Source: an uncultured Bacteroidales bacterium
GTDB taxonomy: Bacteria; Bacteroidota; Bacteroidia; Bacteroidales; Paludibacteraceae
Direction of reading: 5' to 3'
Assembly: GCA_937901025.1 (NCBI GenBank)
Contig: CALCGR010000156.1
Span: 1 to 13,727, forward strand
Length of the DNA stretch: 13,727 bases
The notes under the pieces are model-generated. The model was not told where the DNA came from. It ran no database searches and saw only the letters and a program-made list of their open reading frames with translations. Of this stretch, positions 1-6,849 are shown piece after piece. The first letter of the stretch is position 1, and every line of letters begins with the position of its first letter. Made by a program: the position numbers and the translations under genes.

Positions 1-180
1 GCGGCCAATGCCAAAGAGGCACTGAATAAAGGCGTGAAGATCAACGAAGTGAAGGACCTAAAGACCGATTTCGCTATCGCTCCCGCCAACGGCGGATATA
101 AACTCACCTTCGGGGATAAAGAGTTTGAAGAATACTTCAAAGGGTTTTTACGCGAGCAACTGATTAAACTGTTGTTCTAA
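1..180 (+). CDS. atpE: V-type ATPase subunit E, C-terminal part (5' end outside window)
   Basis: The first 59 codons of the window are open in frame 1 and end in TAA at 178-180. The peptide ends in a stretch (GYKLTFGDKEFEEYF and then FLREQLIKLLF) that resembles the C-terminal globular domain of V/A-type ATPase subunit E, the peripheral stalk subunit that holds the catalytic A3B3 head against the membrane part. The identification rests on that C-terminal pattern and on position: it lies immediately upstream of a DUF2764 gene and atpA, as in other Bacteroidota V-ATPase clusters. The N-terminal coiled-coil part is not in the window, so start, length and promoter cannot be judged. The next gene begins 24 nt after the stop. 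Confidence 0.82.
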   Translation, partial: AANAKEALNKGVKINEVKDLKTDFAIAPANGGYKLTFGDKEFEEYFKGFLREQLIKLLF

Positions 181-208
181 GGAAATAGGAATGAGGAAAT
201 AGGAATGA
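181..208 (+). repeat. Perfect 14-bp tandem duplication covering a start region
   Basis: The unit GGAAATAGGAATGA occurs twice head to tail (181-194 and 195-208). Each copy holds a purine-rich AGGA and an ATG. The ATG of the second copy (205) starts the DUF2764 gene. The ATG of the first copy (191) opens a frame of only three codons (ATG AGG AAA, then TAG at 200-202) that ends just before the real start. Each unit can itself be read as two related heptamers (GGAAATA, GGAATGA), so the period is 7 or 14. Confidence 0.9.
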
Positions 209-864
209 GTTACGAATTTTTAGTCGCCGGATTACCCGACCTCAAGCAAGGGAACTTACTCTCGACGGAGGCGTTGACCGAACTGCTCGATGAGCAGCTG
301 AGTGACCATGACCGGAGGCTTTGGAAAAGCCTCCTGAATGACCGCTGCGCTGAAGGACCGACTGCGTCTGTAGGACAGATGATAGTGGAGAAGGCGGAGA
401 GTTGCAAAAACGAGTTCTTGCGAGCGTGGTTTGGGTTTAATCGCGACCTGAATAATATATTAACCGCTGCTATCTGCCGCAAGCACGGCTTGGATTTGCG
501 CAAGCAGATCAAGACGGAGAGTGAGCAGGAGAGTGAGCGATTAGGTGTAAACTCCGTGGCGCAGCAGATACTGAGTAACCCCAATGCGAAGGACTTCGGG
601 TTGACCGGCACCACGCCGATCGTAGAAGAGGTGCTACGTATTGCGGCTATCGAGAACCTGCTGGAGCGGGAACGCGCTATTGATGCCATACGGCAAGCCT
701 GGCTGGAAGAGCGGACGATGTTCGACAGCTTCGGAATTGAGAAAGTGCTATCGTACTGGTTGCAGAACGAGATATTGCACCGGTGGGATAAACTCACGAT
801 GGAGACGGGACAACGCGTCTTCCGCGAGCTCGTGGCGGAAATGAAGCAAGGGATTCATTTTTAA
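205..864 (+). CDS. DUF2764 family protein of the V-type ATPase operon (possible subunit C counterpart)
   Basis: This 219-residue, soluble, mostly helical protein has no signal peptide or membrane segment. It begins MSYEFLVAGLPDL, the opening typical of the DUF2764 proteins found between atpE and atpA in Bacteroidota and Chlamydiae V-ATPase operons. Other bacterial V/A-ATPase clusters encode subunit C (the funnel joining rotor shaft to c-ring) near this point, and no subunit C or F gene is visible here. Two stretches look like short motifs of subunit C: RDLNNIL (residues 80-86), resembling its Y/F-x-DL-x-NI pattern, and VLSYWLQNEILHRW (181-194), resembling its Y-x-x-x-EI-x-x-x-R helix. That is a resemblance by eye, not an alignment. 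Residues about 44-58 are encoded by a repeat-like segment also found in the fabD-lon spacer. The start at 205 was chosen because the only other nearby ATG (191) meets a stop after three codons. It is followed by atpA after 26 nt. Confidence 0.75.
   Translation: MSYEFLVAGLPDLKQGNLLSTEALTELLDEQLSDHDRRLWKSLLNDRCAEGPTASVGQMIVEKAESCKNEFLRAWFGFNRDLNNILTAAICRKHGLDLRKQIKTESEQESERLGVNSVAQQILSNPNAKDFGLTGTTPIVEEVLRIAAIENLLERERAIDAIRQAWLEERTMFDSFGIEKVLSYWLQNEILHRWDKLTMETGQRVFRELVAEMKQGIHF
335..376 (+). repeat. Degenerate short repeat inside the DUF2764 gene, related to the fabD-lon spacer
   Basis: The segment starting TGAATGACCGCT at 335 matches the spacer copy at 7726-7750 over 25 nt with three mismatches. 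The following bases (to about 376) also follow the second spacer unit loosely. Here the segment is in frame and encodes a linker-like stretch (NDRCAEGPTASVGQ, residues 45-58). It was found by eye, so statistical significance was not computed. Confidence 0.55.
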
Positions 865-890
865 TTGAAGATAAATAAAGTTTAAAAAAT

Positions 891-2642
891 ATGACAAAAG
901 GAAAAGTTAAGGGAATCATCTCCAACCTCGTAATGGTGGAAGTAGATGGACCCGTATCACAAAACGAGATCTGCTACATCAGTCTCAACCAAACGCGACT
1001 GATGGCAGAAGTGATTAAGTTCACGGGACACGTAGCCTATGCACAGGTGTTCGAGTCCACCCGTGGACTGAAAGTAGGTAACGAGGTGGAGTTTACCGGT
1101 CACATGTTAGAGGTAACCCTCGGTCCCGGTTTGCTGAGCCGTAACTACGACGGACTGCAAAACGACCTGGACAAGTTGACCGGCGTGTTCCTCCAACGCG
1201 GCGAGTACTCCTATCCGCTGGATAAGGAGAAACTCTGGGACTTTAAACCCATCGCCAAAGTAGGAGACGTAGTAGAAGCCGCCGCATGGCTGGGCGAAGT
1301 GGACGAGAACACCCAACCTCACAAGATTATGGTGCCCTTCGTATTCGAAGGTAAGTACACTGTCAAATCCATTGCGAAAGCAGGACAGTATAAGATCGAA
1401 GACGAGATGGCGGTACTGACCGACGAAGAGGGCAAAGACCACGTGGTGACGATGGTACAGAAATGGCCGGTGAAGAAAGCTATCACGGCATATAAAGAGA
1501 AACCACGGCCCTTCAAGTTACTGGAGACGGGTGTGCGCACCATCGATACCGCCAACCCGCTTTGCGAGGGCGGTACAGGGTTTATTCCCGGTCCGTTCGG
1601 AACGGGTAAGACCGTACTGCAACACGCTATCTCGAAGCAAGCAGAAGCGGATATCGTGATTATCGCCGCCTGCGGTGAGCGTGCCAATGAGGTAGTGGAG
1701 ACGTTTACGGAGTTCCCGGAATTGGATGACCCGCACACGGGCCGCAAGCTGATGGAGCGCACGATCATCGTAGCCAACACCTCGAATATGCCCGTAGCCT
1801 CCCGTGAGGCATCCGTCTATACGTCGATGACGATAGCGGAGTACTACCGTTCGATGGGTCTAAGGGTCATGCTGATGGCGGACTCGACGTCGCGTTGGGC
1901 ACAAGCGTTGCGCGAGATGAGTAACCGTTTGGAGGAGTTGCCCGGACAGGATGCCTTCCCGATGGACCTGAGTGCAATCATCGGTGCGTTCTACGCCCGC
2001 GCAGGATATGTATATCTGAATAATGGTGCCACGGGTTCGGTCACGTTCCTGGGTACGGTATCCCCTGCGGGAGGTAACCTGAAGGAGCCCGTGACGGAAG
2101 GAACGAAGAAAGTGGCCCGTTGTTTCTACGCGTTGGAGCAAGCGCGCGCGGACCGCAAGCGTTATCCGGCAGTGAACCCGTTAGACTCGTATTCGAAGTA
2201 CCTCGAGTATCCGGAGTTCCAGGAATACATTGAGAAACGTATTGACGCCAACTGGATCCCGATGGTGAACGAGATGAAGACGTATATGCAACGCGGTAAA
2301 GAGATTCAAGAGCAGATCAATATCTTAGGTGATGACGGTGTACCGGTAGATTACCACGAGGCTTTCTGGAAGAGTGAGGTGATTGATTATATCATTTTGC
2401 AACAGGATGCCTTTGATAAGACCGATGCCCTCTGTCCGTTGGAGCGTCAGCAATATATGCTGCAACTGGTGATGGGGCTCTGCCGCAAGGATTACGATTT
2501 CGACAATTTCATTGACGTAAGCGAATACTTCAAGAAAGTGATTAACTTGCTCAAGCAGATGAACTATACCGAGTTCCAGTCGAAGGAATTCAAACAATAT
2601 GAAACCAAACTCGCTGAGTTGCTTAAAGAAAAACAGAAGTAA
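891..2642 (+). CDS. atpA: V-type ATPase catalytic subunit A
   Basis: This is the 583-residue catalytic subunit of the V1 head, which hydrolyses or synthesises ATP at the A/B interfaces. An N-terminal beta-barrel (about 1-70) is followed by the bulge region that distinguishes A from F-type beta (about 110-190) and then the nucleotide-binding domain. The Walker A loop GPFGTGKT is at residues 234-241. The GER motif with the probable catalytic glutamate E263 follows, then the conserved SRWAQALREMSNRLEELPG segment. A helical C-terminal domain completes a normal length for the family. The start at 891 gives the usual short N-terminus before the barrel; its leader is AT-rich with no clear Shine-Dalgarno sequence. 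The stop at 2640-2642 is one base from the start of atpB, so the two are probably translationally coupled and made in equal amounts. Confidence 0.98.
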   Translation: MTKGKVKGIISNLVMVEVDGPVSQNEICYISLNQTRLMAEVIKFTGHVAYAQVFESTRGLKVGNEVEFTGHMLEVTLGPGLLSRNYDGLQNDLDKLTGVFLQRGEYSYPLDKEKLWDFKPIAKVGDVVEAAAWLGEVDENTQPHKIMVPFVFEGKYTVKSIAKAGQYKIEDEMAVLTDEEGKDHVVTMVQKWPVKKAITAYKEKPRPFKLLETGVRTIDTANPLCEGGTGFIPGPFGTGKTVLQHAISKQAEADIVIIAACGERANEVVETFTEFPELDDPHTGRKLMERTIIVANTSNMPVASREASVYTSMTIAEYYRSMGLRVMLMADSTSRWAQALREMSNRLEELPGQDAFPMDLSAIIGAFYARAGYVYLNNGATGSVTFLGTVSPAGGNLKEPVTEGTKKVARCFYALEQARADRKRYPAVNPLDSYSKYLEYPEFQEYIEKRIDANWIPMVNEMKTYMQRGKEIQEQINILGDDGVPVDYHEAFWKSEVIDYIILQQDAFDKTDALCPLERQQYMLQLVMGLCRKDYDFDNFIDVSEYFKKVINLLKQMNYTEFQSKEFKQYETKLAELLKEKQK

Positions 2643-2643
2643 T

Positions 2644-3969
2644 ATGGCACAAGCATTTCAAAAGATATTTACGCAGATTACTGCGATTACGAAAGCCACC
2701 TGTTCGCTGAAGGCGAGTGGGGTAGGAAACGACGAACTGGCTACCGTGAACGGTAAGTTGGCTCAGGTCGTTAAGATTATGGGAGATGACGTAACCCTAC
2801 AAGTCTTCCAAGGTACGGAAGGTATTCCGACGAATGCGGAAGTGGTGTTCTTAGGCAAAGCTCCGTCGCTGAAGGTCAGCGACCAGTTAGCCGGCAGGTT
2901 CTTCAACGCCTACGGCGATCCTATCGATGGCGGACCCGCTATTGAAGGAAAAGAGATTGAGATCGGCGGTCCGAGTGTGAACCCCGTGCGCCGTAAACAA
3001 CCGTCAGAGTTGATTGCGACCGGTATCGCGGGTATTGACCTGAACAACACGCTCGTATCCGGACAGAAGATTCCGTTCTTTGCCGACCCGGATCAGCCGT
3101 ATAACACCGTGATGGCGAACGTAGCCCTCCGCGCACAAGCGGATAAGATCATCCTGGGTGCAATGGGTATGACGAACGATGACTACCTGTATTTCAAGAA
3201 CGTGTTCTCGAATGCGGGGGTATTGGACCGTATCGTCAGTTTCGTCAACACGACGGAGAACCCTGCGGTAGAGCGTCTGCTGGTACCGGATATGGCGTTG
3301 GCAGCCGCGGAGTATTTCGCTGTAGAGAAACACGAGAAAGTGCTGGTATTGTTAACGGATATGACGCTGTATGCCGATGCGCTCGCTATCGTTAGTAACC
3401 GTATGGACCAGATCCCGTCTAAGGACTCTATGCCGGGTTCGCTCTATAGCGACTTAGCCAAGATCTACGAGAAAGCCGTACAGTTCCCCGAGGAAGCGGG
3501 AGGCGGTTCGATCACGATTATTGCCGTGACCACGTTGTCGGGTGGGGATATCACCCACGCTATTCCGGATAACACCGGTTATATCACCGAGGGTCAGCTC
3601 TATCTTCGTCGTGATAGCGATATCGGTAAGGTCATCGTTGACCCGTTCCGTTCGCTGAGCCGTTTGAAACAATTGGTAGCCGGAAAGAAGACCCGCGAAG
3701 ATCATCCGCAAGTAATGAACGCGGCCGTTCGTCTGTACGCCGATGCCGCCAATGCAAAAACGAAGTTAGAGAACGGTTTCGACTTGACCGATTATGATAA
3801 CCGCTGCTTGAGTTTCGCTAAGGATTACTCGGAGAAGATTTTGGCGATTGATGTAAACATCAATACCACCGAGATGCTCGACATCGCTTGGCAACTGTTT
3901 GCTACGTACTTCAAGCCGGAAGAGGTCAACATTAAACAGGCTTTGGTAGATAAGTATTGGAAGAATTGA
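2644..3969 (+). CDS. atpB: V-type ATPase non-catalytic subunit B
   Basis: This 441-residue regulatory subunit alternates with A in the A3B3 head. The frame is open further upstream to an ATG at 2599, but that lies inside atpA and would add 15 residues unlike the family. The ATG at 2644, one base after the atpA stop, gives MAQAFQKIF and a normal B length. The protein has the beta-barrel, then a P-loop position in which the glycine-lysine signature is absent (SGQKIPFFADPDQPYNTV, residues 139-156), as expected for the non-catalytic subunit. DPFRSLSRL near residue 340 contains the conserved SLSRL arginine (R340), which in this family reaches into the A-subunit nucleotide site. It is followed after 16 nt by atpD, with a short period-7 repeat in the gap. 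Confidence 0.97.
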   Translation: MAQAFQKIFTQITAITKATCSLKASGVGNDELATVNGKLAQVVKIMGDDVTLQVFQGTEGIPTNAEVVFLGKAPSLKVSDQLAGRFFNAYGDPIDGGPAIEGKEIEIGGPSVNPVRRKQPSELIATGIAGIDLNNTLVSGQKIPFFADPDQPYNTVMANVALRAQADKIILGAMGMTNDDYLYFKNVFSNAGVLDRIVSFVNTTENPAVERLLVPDMALAAAEYFAVEKHEKVLVLLTDMTLYADALAIVSNRMDQIPSKDSMPGSLYSDLAKIYEKAVQFPEEAGGGSITIIAVTTLSGGDITHAIPDNTGYITEGQLYLRRDSDIGKVIVDPFRSLSRLKQLVAGKKTREDHPQVMNAAVRLYADAANAKTKLENGFDLTDYDNRCLSFAKDYSEKILAIDVNINTTEMLDIAWQLFATYFKPEEVNIKQALVDKYWKN

Positions 3970-3981
3970 AGATTGAAGATT
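3965..3981 (+). repeat. Short heptamer repeat at the atpB-atpD junction
   Basis: ATTGAAG occurs twice in tandem (3965-3971, 3972-3978) followed by ATT. The first copy contains the atpB stop codon TGA (3967-3969), so slippage here would not change either protein. A related ATTGAAGA occurs once after the DUF2764 stop (864-871). Confidence 0.7.
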
Positions 3982-3985
3982 AAAA

Positions 3986-4612
3986 ATGGCCATTCAATAT
4001 CAATTTAATAAAACATCGCTGCAAGGTCTGGAGAAGGATCTGAAGATGCGGCAACGTTCCCTGCCTACTCTGCAGAGCAAGGAGACCGCCCTGCGCCTCG
4101 AAGTGAAACGAGCCAAGGACGAGATCAAGCAACTGGACGAGGAGGTGGAGCGTCGCATTAAAGATTACGACCAGATGATTACCCTTTGGGGCGAGTTTGA
4201 TACGAGTCTCATCCACGTGGACGACGTACGTATGTCGATTAAGAAGATCGCGGGCGTACGGGTACCCGTATTGGATGAGGTAGTATATTCGACCAAGGAG
4301 TTTGATATCTTTTCCAGTCCTAAGTGGTTTACCGATGGTTTTAATCAACTCAAAGCCATCGCGGAAGTAGGCATCCGTCAGGAGTTTGTGCGCCGGAAGG
4401 TGGACTTGCTTGAATATGCCCGTAAGAAAACCACGCAGAAAGTGAACCTCTTTGAGAAGGTACAGATACCGGGTTATCAGGATGCCATCCGTAAGATTAA
4501 ACGATTTATGGAAGACGAAGAGAACCTGACCAAGTCCTCCTCGAAGATAGTCAAGAGTAAACGCGAACGCGAAGCGGCCGCAGGTGAAGAAAAGGAGGTA
4601 AGCCATGATTGA
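3986..4612 (+). CDS. atpD: V-type ATPase central shaft subunit D
   Basis: This 208-residue protein is the rotor shaft that runs through the A3B3 head and carries torque to the c-ring. The N-terminal segment (about 1-75, with LKMRQRSLPTLQSKETALRLEVKRAKDEI) and the C-terminal segment (about 120-195) are long charged helices expected to pair as the antiparallel coiled coil of subunit D. The less helical middle part would be the shaft foot. The tail is rich in K, R and E. The start at 3986 gives MAIQYQFNKTSLQGLEKDL, typical of the family in Bacteroidota. The end overlaps the start of atpI by 8 nt, and the coding sequence contains the Shine-Dalgarno sequence of atpI. Subunit F, the usual partner of D on the shaft, is not encoded nearby. 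Confidence 0.94.
   Translation: MAIQYQFNKTSLQGLEKDLKMRQRSLPTLQSKETALRLEVKRAKDEIKQLDEEVERRIKDYDQMITLWGEFDTSLIHVDDVRMSIKKIAGVRVPVLDEVVYSTKEFDIFSSPKWFTDGFNQLKAIAEVGIRQEFVRRKVDLLEYARKKTTQKVNLFEKVQIPGYQDAIRKIKRFMEDEENLTKSSSKIVKSKREREAAAGEEKEVSHD
4592..4598 (+). promoter_or_regulatory. Strong Shine-Dalgarno sequence for atpI, inside atpD
   Basis: AAGGAGG lies 6 nt before the atpI ATG at 4605 and within the last codons of atpD. It is the clearest Shine-Dalgarno match I saw in this window; the other genes have AT-rich leaders without one. It supports the start at 4605 rather than the in-frame ATG at 4617, and it suggests coupling of atpI translation to atpD. Confidence 0.75.
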
Positions 4613-6386
4613 GAAAATGACGAAATACACCTTTTTGGTGTTTCACGGCGATTATGAAGCGTTCCTGAATAATATCCGCGAAGCGGGCGTAGTACATATC
4701 AACGAGAAAGCCGAAGGCTATGCCGAGAACGAGAACCTGCAGCAAGTGTTGGCGAAAGCCAACACCTTGGAGCGTATCCTTAAACAAGGTGCCTCGGACG
4801 AGTTGATGCAAGAACGCGCTACACTTGAGGCTCAACTCGCCACTACGAATTTAGAGGTCCAACGCATGCGTATCTGGGGGAACTTCGATACCGCTAAGTT
4901 AGAATCCATGCGACAAGACGGGTACGAGATCCACTGCTATTGCTGCCCGAAAAGCCAATATAAGGAAGAGTGGGGTGGAGTAGTGGTTGGAGAGGCTGAA
5001 GGGAAGGTGTACTTCGTAGAAGTAGGACCGGCTGCGCCTGAAGCGATAAACGCGGATGAGATAAGACTTAACGAACACAATGTGAGTGAGTTAGAAGCGG
5101 AGGTGAAGGCGATTGAGAAGCAGCTAGACGCCAATGCCAAGGCGATTGAGGCTTGGCAGGGTAGGGACCGCAAGGCGGTGGAGAAGGAGCTTAAGGCGGT
5201 TCAGCAGACCATCGATTGGGACAAAGTGGAGATCGCAACCTCGACCTTGGCGGAAGATACGTTGAAGCTGGTAGAAGGATTCTGTCCGACGGCGAACACG
5301 GAGAAGTTAGAGGCTGTGCTTGCTAAGACGGAGGGCGTTTATTACGAGGCTTCCGCTCCGACGAAAGAGGACAACACACCCGTTAAGTTAAAGAACAACT
5401 GGTTTACCCGTCTCTTTGAGGTTTTGACGGGAATGTACGGTTGGCCGCATTATACGGAGTTTGATCCGACCCCGATTTTGGGTCCGTTCTTCCTATTGTT
5501 CTTCGCCTTGTGTATCGGCGATGCCGGTTACGGACTAGTGCTTATCCTTTGCGGATACTTGATTTTCAAAGGAAAGATGAAGATCGAGATGTTCGAGGGG
5601 TTAGGTCCGATTATCATGGCCTTGGGCGTAGGTTCAGCCGTCGTCGGCTATCTGATGGGCGGTTTCTTCGGTATCGACATCTGGGCTGCCCAATGGGTAC
5701 CTGAGGCATTGAAAGTGCCGATGTTCAAGTCTTGGATAGGCGAGGGTGGAGTAGTACCGGTAGCGGCAATGAACATGAGTTTTGACGTGATGATGGTGCT
5801 GGCTATCGTGATTGGTGTTATCCACCTCTGCTTGGCAATGACGATTAAGTGTATCTGCTTCACCCAACGTTTTGGCTTTAAGCAGACGATTGCCGCTTGG
5901 GGCTGGCTCGTACTGATTGTCGGCGGATTGAGCGTGATGATCCTATCATCGCTGGGAATCTTCGGCGGTCAAGTAACGTCGATACTCCTTATTATTATCG
6001 CGTGCGTGAGCGCGTTAGGGATTTTTATCTTCAATACGCCGGGTCGTAATCCGCTCATCAATATCGGTGCGGGATTATGGGATACGTACGGAATGGTAAC
6101 GGGATTGTTGGGCGATGTGCTGAGTTATATCCGTCTCTATGCCTTAGGATTAGCAGGCGGGATGCTCGGGCAAGCGTTCAATAACTTGGGTCTTATGGTA
6201 ATGGGCGAAACGCCGAACGTAGGAACGATTATCGGGTTTGTGTTGATTGTGACGTTTGGTCACGTACTGAACCTGCTGATGGCTTGTCTTGGTGCGTTCG
6301 TTCACCCGCTACGTCTGAGTTTTGTAGAATACTTTAAGAACTCCGGCTATGAAGGAAGCGGCAAATTATATAAGCCATTTAATTAA
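4605..6386 (+). CDS. atpI: V-type ATPase membrane subunit I (a-subunit)
   Basis: This 593-residue stator subunit forms the ion half-channels next to the c-ring. The N-terminal half (about 1-285) is cytosolic, with long charged helices that bind the peripheral stalks. The C-terminal half (about 290-580) carries roughly seven hydrophobic segments, beginning PTPILGPFFLLFFALCIGDAG, with the conserved GDAGYG motif near D306. The key arginine is in SYIRLYALGLAGGM (R510), which releases ions from the c-ring glutamate in this family. HPLRLSFVEYF near the C-terminus (R570, E575) is also typical. The protein is somewhat shorter than many relatives, mainly in the cytosolic arm. The start at 4605 overlaps atpD by 8 nt and has a strong ribosome-binding site. 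Confidence 0.96.
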   Translation: MIEKMTKYTFLVFHGDYEAFLNNIREAGVVHINEKAEGYAENENLQQVLAKANTLERILKQGASDELMQERATLEAQLATTNLEVQRMRIWGNFDTAKLESMRQDGYEIHCYCCPKSQYKEEWGGVVVGEAEGKVYFVEVGPAAPEAINADEIRLNEHNVSELEAEVKAIEKQLDANAKAIEAWQGRDRKAVEKELKAVQQTIDWDKVEIATSTLAEDTLKLVEGFCPTANTEKLEAVLAKTEGVYYEASAPTKEDNTPVKLKNNWFTRLFEVLTGMYGWPHYTEFDPTPILGPFFLLFFALCIGDAGYGLVLILCGYLIFKGKMKIEMFEGLGPIIMALGVGSAVVGYLMGGFFGIDIWAAQWVPEALKVPMFKSWIGEGGVVPVAAMNMSFDVMMVLAIVIGVIHLCLAMTIKCICFTQRFGFKQTIAAWGWLVLIVGGLSVMILSSLGIFGGQVTSILLIIIACVSALGIFIFNTPGRNPLINIGAGLWDTYGMVTGLLGDVLSYIRLYALGLAGGMLGQAFNNLGLMVMGETPNVGTIIGFVLIVTFGHVLNLLMACLGAFVHPLRLSFVEYFKNSGYEGSGKLYKPFN

Positions 6387-6411
6387 TTAACAATTTAAAT
6401 ATTTTATTATT
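6387..6411 (+). promoter_or_regulatory. Almost pure A/T translation leader of atpK
   Basis: The 25 nt between the atpI stop and the atpK start contain a single C and otherwise only A and T, with no Shine-Dalgarno sequence. In Bacteroidota, unstructured A/U-rich leaders favour efficient initiation. The placement fits the need for many more copies of the c-ring proteolipid than of the other subunits. The role is inferred from composition. Confidence 0.4.
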
Positions 6412-6837
6412 ATGGAAACTTTATTAGGTTATTTAGGACTTGGCCTTATTTTAGGCTTGTCGGGAATTGGTTCTGCATTCGGAACCACGATTGCTGCTAA
6501 TGCAGCGGAAGGCGCATTGCGCAAGAACAAAGAGAAGAGCAGTCAGTATATGATTCTGTCGGCTCTGCCCGCTACGCAAGGATTGTACGGTTTCGTTTCG
6601 TTCATCGTATTGCGTGGTATGGATATTGCCGCCAACGGTTACTTGCTGTTTGGCATTTGCGTTGGTGCAGGTATTGTGTTCTTGCTCTCCGCTATTCGTC
6701 AAGGTCAAACCGCTGCTAACGGTATCGCTAATATCGGTGCCGGTAACGATGTACTCACCAACACGATGATTTATTGCGCTCTGCCTGAGTTCTATGCTAT
6801 CTTGGCTTTGGTAGGCGTGATTATGTTAAGCGTCTAA
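6412..6837 (+). CDS. atpK: V-type ATPase subunit K (c-ring proteolipid), Na+-type residues
   Basis: This 141-residue, very hydrophobic protein has four predicted membrane helices, made of two tandem hairpins as in V-type proteolipids. The ion-carrying glutamate is present only in the last helix (E126 in ALPEFYAIL). The matching place in the first hairpin is Q56 in ALPATQGLYGF. Comparing by eye with E. hirae NtpK, whose Na+ ligands are L61, T64, Q65, Q110 and E139, the equivalents here are L52, T55, Q56, Q97 (in IRQGQTAANGI) and E126, so all five positions are kept. This supports Na+ as the transported ion, though it does not prove it. It is the last ATPase gene of the cluster; fabD begins 12 nt downstream. 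Confidence 0.95.
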   Translation: METLLGYLGLGLILGLSGIGSAFGTTIAANAAEGALRKNKEKSSQYMILSALPATQGLYGFVSFIVLRGMDIAANGYLLFGICVGAGIVFLLSAIRQGQTAANGIANIGAGNDVLTNTMIYCALPEFYAILALVGVIMLSV

Positions 6838-6849
6838 ACAACTTTATTT

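Noticed and set aside
2599..2643. Upstream ATG at 2599 as the start of subunit B
   Set aside because: It would overlap atpA by 44 nt and add 15 residues not seen in the family; the ATG at 2644, one base after the atpA stop, gives the standard N-terminus.
3980..4630. Long open frame of 216 codons on the minus strand opposite atpD
   Set aside because: It lies wholly antisense to a clear subunit D gene, shows no family resemblance and is explained by the codon use of atpD. The same applies to the minus-strand frame at 210-797 opposite the DUF2764 gene.
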